This document shows, one piece after another, positions 6,045 to 8,884 of a stretch of 8,884 nucleotides of DNA. This DNA is from Chloroflexota bacterium. Lineage in GTDB: Bacteria > Chloroflexota > Dehalococcoidia > JAUQQI01. The stretch lies in the NCBI GenBank assembly GCA_030549955.1, contig JAUQQI010000102.1, forward strand, positions 1 to 8,884, written 5' to 3'. Position 1 is the stretch's first letter, and the number at the start of each line of letters is the position of its first letter. The notes below the pieces were generated by a model. That model saw only the letters and a program-made list of their open reading frames with translations. It was not told the DNA's origin and searched no databases. Both the position numbers and the translations under genes were made by a program.

Positions 6045-8006
6045 TCAGGGGCTGATTTTAAACGGCCCGACCTCGACCCGGTCCACCCCGCCGTGGCCGA
6101 GCCGGATCAGGTCTGCAAGCCGGTACATGCCGATAAGCAGGCGGTACTCGTTAGACGGAAAATCCGGCGGGAGCCGGAGCGTCCGGTCGTCCCGGATAAT
6201 TTTACCCGCCGGCCAGCGGTCGGTCGGAAAACTGCCGCGGACGGGCGGCCCGTCCCCCTGGGCAACGACCTGACCCGCCGGGTCAAGCACGTGCACAAAC
6301 ACATTGTAAGCCCCGTCCACCGGCCGGATGACCTCCCAGTAGAGGATATAGTGGAGCTCCGGCCGACCCTGGGCCAATTCGGTCGGCGCCACCACCGGCC
6401 GGGGCGGGACCACCCCGGCGAGCCGAATCCTCCCCCCAAGGGCCACCTCCGGGCCAGGCAGGGCATCCGGCGGAAGGGTGTCAAGGACCGGCGGCGCCGT
6501 CCAGAAACCCATGACCCTCGCGTGGGGCCGCAGGTCCCAGTCCTCGGCCAGGTAACCGTTCGCCGAAAACCACCGACTAACCCGGTCCCCTGGGTCCGAA
6601 TAATAAGTCTGCCAGAGGATGAGCCAGACGAACGGGTGGGACTGGGCTATCTGGCGGAGTTCAGCCTCCAGGGGGGCGTCGGGCTGGTCGGGCCGGGCCG
6701 GGAGGCCGAACCTGGGAGCCGGGCCCCGGTAATAGTAGTCCAGGGCCACCGTCGCATAGGGGGCGTTGACGATGATCGCCTCCCCGGGCCGGCTTAACTC
6801 TTCGACCAGCCGGGCTATCCCCCGGAAGTCGTCGTTCCAGTAGCGGGGCACGTAATAGAGATTAAAAAGGGCAAAGGCCTCGGCTCCGAGGCTCAGTCCC
6901 AGGGCCCCAAGTGAAAGCAGGCGCGGAAGCCGGAGGACGCCAAGGCCGACGAAGGCCCAGCCAAGGGCCGCAACCCAGATGAGGTAGTGGGGCGCAAAGT
7001 CCCGCCGGCCCAGAGCGACCAGGTACCACAGGAGCAGGGGGCCCACCAGTGGGACCAGATACCGCCGGCGGCCGCCTTTTGTCGACAGAAGGCCACTGAG
7101 GAAGATGGCGGTGATGATGCTGCCCAGGACCGTGGCCTTAAGGGTATCCGCGGCGGCGGTGGCCGGGTCCGGGGCCGGAAAGAAGGGTTCAACCCCGTAG
7201 CCGGTCCAGAAAATCTCGACGGAGCGACGGAAGATTTCGGGCAGGGCAGTCCCGGCCCCCGGGTTCACGGTGGCGCTGAACCGCCCCCACGCCGCTCCCC
7301 ACCAGGGAACAAAGAGGACCGCCGGAACGACCCAGAGGAGGAAGAGCCGGAGCCGGCGGTCCCTTTTGATAAACAGGAGCTGCCAGGGCTGAAAGACCCA
7401 GCCCAGGAGGGCGGCATAGTGGGTGTAAAAGGCCGCGGCCGTCGCCGCCACATACAGAGCCCCGGCTCCGGCGCCGCCCCTCAGGCCCAGCCGGGTCCAG
7501 CTGACCTCACTCAGGACCATGGCCAGCCCGAGGAGGGTATACATCCGAGCCTCCTGGCTGAGGTCAACGAGCAGGGGCGAAAGGGCGACCAGAAACGCCC
7601 CAACTGCCGGGAGGAGCTGGACCCGCTCAGCCTTCTCAGCCGGCAACAGCTCCAGCACGGCCCCGCAGAAACCAAAAACGGCCGCCACCAGGAGGGTCCC
7701 AAACCAGACCGATGGATAGCGCACCCCAAACTCACCGGTGCCCACCAGTCCGACCCATGCCCAGACGACAGCGTGGTAAAGGGGAGGGTAGAAATCGGCC
7801 GCGGCCCGGTCAAGAAGTCCCGGCCAGCCGGCGCCGGCGACCGAGAGGTTAAAAGCCTCGTCGTACCAGATGCCCTGCTGGTCAAGCAGATGAACCCGGA
7901 GAGCGAAGCCGACCGCAACGGCTAGCAGACCGCCCGCCCGGACCAGGCGGGCCAGGCTCCTAGTAGCCTGGGGCTCCGAGGTTAACGCTTCCGAGGCGGC
8001 GGACAT
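6045..8006 (-). CDS. GT39-type integral membrane glycosyltransferase with C-terminal soluble module
   Basis: This 653-aa protein resembles the dolichyl/undecaprenyl-phosphate-sugar mannosyltransferase family (GT39/ArnT-like, GT-C fold), which moves sugar from a lipid carrier on the outer face of the membrane. Typical marks are WYDEAFNLS (47-55), whose Asp/Glu pair sits in the first external loop and is probably catalytic, DFYPPLYH (71-78), EFGVRYPS (92-99), SQEARMY (150-156) and THYAALLGW (195-203). About ten hydrophobic spans lie between 22 and 382. After the last one, a soluble region (383-510) starts YYVPRYWNDDFRGIARLVEE. A terminal beta-rich module (about 515-653) contains YNVFVHVLDPAGQVVAQGDGPPVRGSFPTDRW. 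The late loop reads FAPHYL where I expect PRYL. The ATG at 8006 overlaps the preceding gene by 47 bp with only a weak ribosome site, suggesting coupling. Acceptor and sugar are unknown. Confidence 0.88.
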   Translation of the reverse strand: MSAASEALTSEPQATRSLARLVRAGGLLAVAVGFALRVHLLDQQGIWYDEAFNLSVAGAGWPGLLDRAAADFYPPLYHAVVWAWVGLVGTGEFGVRYPSVWFGTLLVAAVFGFCGAVLELLPAEKAERVQLLPAVGAFLVALSPLLVDLSQEARMYTLLGLAMVLSEVSWTRLGLRGGAGAGALYVAATAAAFYTHYAALLGWVFQPWQLLFIKRDRRLRLFLLWVVPAVLFVPWWGAAWGRFSATVNPGAGTALPEIFRRSVEIFWTGYGVEPFFPAPDPATAAADTLKATVLGSIITAIFLSGLLSTKGGRRRYLVPLVGPLLLWYLVALGRRDFAPHYLIWVAALGWAFVGLGVLRLPRLLSLGALGLSLGAEAFALFNLYYVPRYWNDDFRGIARLVEELSRPGEAIIVNAPYATVALDYYYRGPAPRFGLPARPDQPDAPLEAELRQIAQSHPFVWLILWQTYYSDPGDRVSRWFSANGYLAEDWDLRPHARVMGFWTAPPVLDTLPPDALPGPEVALGGRIRLAGVVPPRPVVAPTELAQGRPELHYILYWEVIRPVDGAYNVFVHVLDPAGQVVAQGDGPPVRGSFPTDRWPAGKIIRDDRTLRLPPDFPSNEYRLLIGMYRLADLIRLGHGGVDRVEVGPFKISP

Positions 8007-8884
8007 CGTCGGTCCAGCTCAGGTCAGCCTTGTAAAAGACCAGGTCCAGACCGTACCGACCGGCCGGCAGGTCCGGGGGCACCGGCAGGCGAAGCCGGCC
8101 CAGGATGAGATTCCCCGGCCGCCACATTGGGGTGAGGTAGATTTCGCCGGCAAGCCACCCATCCTCCTGGGCGAGAATTCGGCGGCCCTCGTCCACAATC
8201 CGGACGCTCACTTTATACACCGCCGACGGCACCCGCAGGGCCCGCCAGTAAAAAACAAACTCCAGGGCCGAGCCGTCAATCGGCCTCAGGTCGTAGCCGG
8301 CCAGCTCAATCTCGTCCCGGAATTCCCAGCCCAGGGGATATTCCGGGTCAAACCGGACAAGTTCCCGCAGGTCGCCGTTCACCACGTAGTGCTCGACCCG
8401 AATCGCCCCGAAGAGGGGTGGCACTGGGGTGTGATAACCGACCCGGTCGAGCAGGGTCCGGACAAGGTCCGTCGGGTCGGCCACCCGGTCTTGCCACCGG
8501 ACGACCCAGACCCCCCGCCGCCCCTGGAGGGCCCGGGCAAGAATCGGCCCAACTTCGGGCCCGAGGGGGCGGTCTACCAGCGGAGAAGGGGGCGGGTCAG
8601 GGGGCAGGGCAACCCAGTTTGATTTCGGGTAATAGTAAACAAAAACCGGAAAGGCGTGCCCTGAATCGAGCACAACGACCTCGTCGTCCCCAACCCACCC
8701 GGCCAGATACCGGCCGACCTCTCGCCAGACATCCTTACCGTAGCGGGGGTCCGTGTAAAGGTTGTAATCCGCAACCGCGGCCGGAATCCCGACGGCCAGA
8801 ATCGTCATCAGGGCTGGCAGGGCCACCCCCAGCCGCCGGCCGTGGCCCGGCCCCGGGGTCAGGTCGAGACAGCGCAGGTCCTGC
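7960..8884 (-). CDS. C-terminal part of a second GT39-like membrane glycosyltransferase (5' end outside window)
   Basis: The frame is open to the window edge. A GTG at 8826 is only an internal Val, and 19 more codons precede it, so the true start lies beyond 8884. About 307 residues are visible. They begin with a last membrane segment (around VALPALMTILAVGIPAAVADY), then a soluble region with NLYTDPRYGKDVWREVGRYLAGW and VFVYYY. They end in a beta-rich module with VYKVSVRIVDEGRRILAQEDGW, TPMWRPGN and LPVPPDLPAGRYGLDLVFYK. These match, in the same order, phrases in the next gene (NLYYVPRYWNDDFRGIARL, ALDYYY, VFVHVLDPAGQVVAQGDG, RLPPDFPSNEYRLLIGMY), so the two are probably tandem paralogues. The catalytic N-terminal loops are not in the window, so the glycosyltransferase call rests on that similarity. 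The gene ends with TAG at 7960, inside the start of its neighbour. Confidence 0.75.
   Translation of the reverse strand, partial: QDLRCLDLTPGPGHGRRLGVALPALMTILAVGIPAAVADYNLYTDPRYGKDVWREVGRYLAGWVGDDEVVVLDSGHAFPVFVYYYPKSNWVALPPDPPPSPLVDRPLGPEVGPILARALQGRRGVWVVRWQDRVADPTDLVRTLLDRVGYHTPVPPLFGAIRVEHYVVNGDLRELVRFDPEYPLGWEFRDEIELAGYDLRPIDGSALEFVFYWRALRVPSAVYKVSVRIVDEGRRILAQEDGWLAGEIYLTPMWRPGNLILGRLRLPVPPDLPAGRYGLDLVFYKADLSWTDDVRRLGSVNLGAPGY

Noticed and set aside
6987..7925. Plus-strand open frame of 312 codons opposite the glycosyltransferase
   Set aside because: Low-complexity charged composition typical of an antisense shadow; the minus strand carries GT39 motifs throughout.
8574..8826. GTG at 8826 as the start of the edge gene
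   Set aside because: The frame stays open for 19 further codons to the window end, and the visible part lacks the membrane domain expected of the family. The gene is therefore truncated by the window.

Overview
This GC-rich bacterial window carries eight protein-coding genes, all on the minus strand, so the text runs from high to low coordinates in transcription order. Gaps between genes are short, and I see no tRNA, rRNA, transposase, integrase or CRISPR array. Starts are mixed ATG, GTG and TTG, and purine-rich ribosome binding sites are clear before several genes. Flavin-dependent ThyX with a Cys-rich tail, a YcsI/DUF1445 protein and multi-domain GT39 membrane proteins suggest a free-living bacterium of the Chloroflexota or deep Firmicutes type. 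That assignment is an inference with low confidence.

Region 1 (8884-5561) is a cell-envelope cluster. It holds the C-terminal half of a large membrane glycosyltransferase cut by the window edge, then a complete GT39-type glycosyltransferase (653 aa) overlapping it by 47 bp, then a small helical protein of unknown function 19 bp further on. The two glycosyltransferases look like tandem paralogues. Both end in a soluble region and a terminal beta-rich module with matching signature phrases.

Region 2 (5560-4701) is a single YcsI-type putative hydro-lyase of the D-glutamate cyclase superfamily. It has a candidate TTGACA promoter just upstream and a terminator-like hairpin just after its stop.

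Region 3 (4700-1796) is a two-gene unit of CNNM/CorC-type membrane proteins with DUF21, paired CBS and CorC_HlyC domains. It is preceded by a 170-bp leader with a perfect TATAAT box and several hairpins. The downstream copy has a canonical membrane domain. The upstream copy has lost key signature residues there, so it may not transport Mg2+ in the usual way, or may act together with its partner.

Region 4 (1795-59) contains thyX, which makes dTMP, and a class I SAM-dependent methyltransferase of unknown substrate.

Most genes are ordinary housekeeping or envelope functions. The best leads are the structured leader before the CNNM/CorC pair, the divergent CNNM membrane domain, the tandem GT39 pair with its shared terminal module, and the unrecognised 154-aa protein. 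I did not find convincing evidence for a wholly new system.
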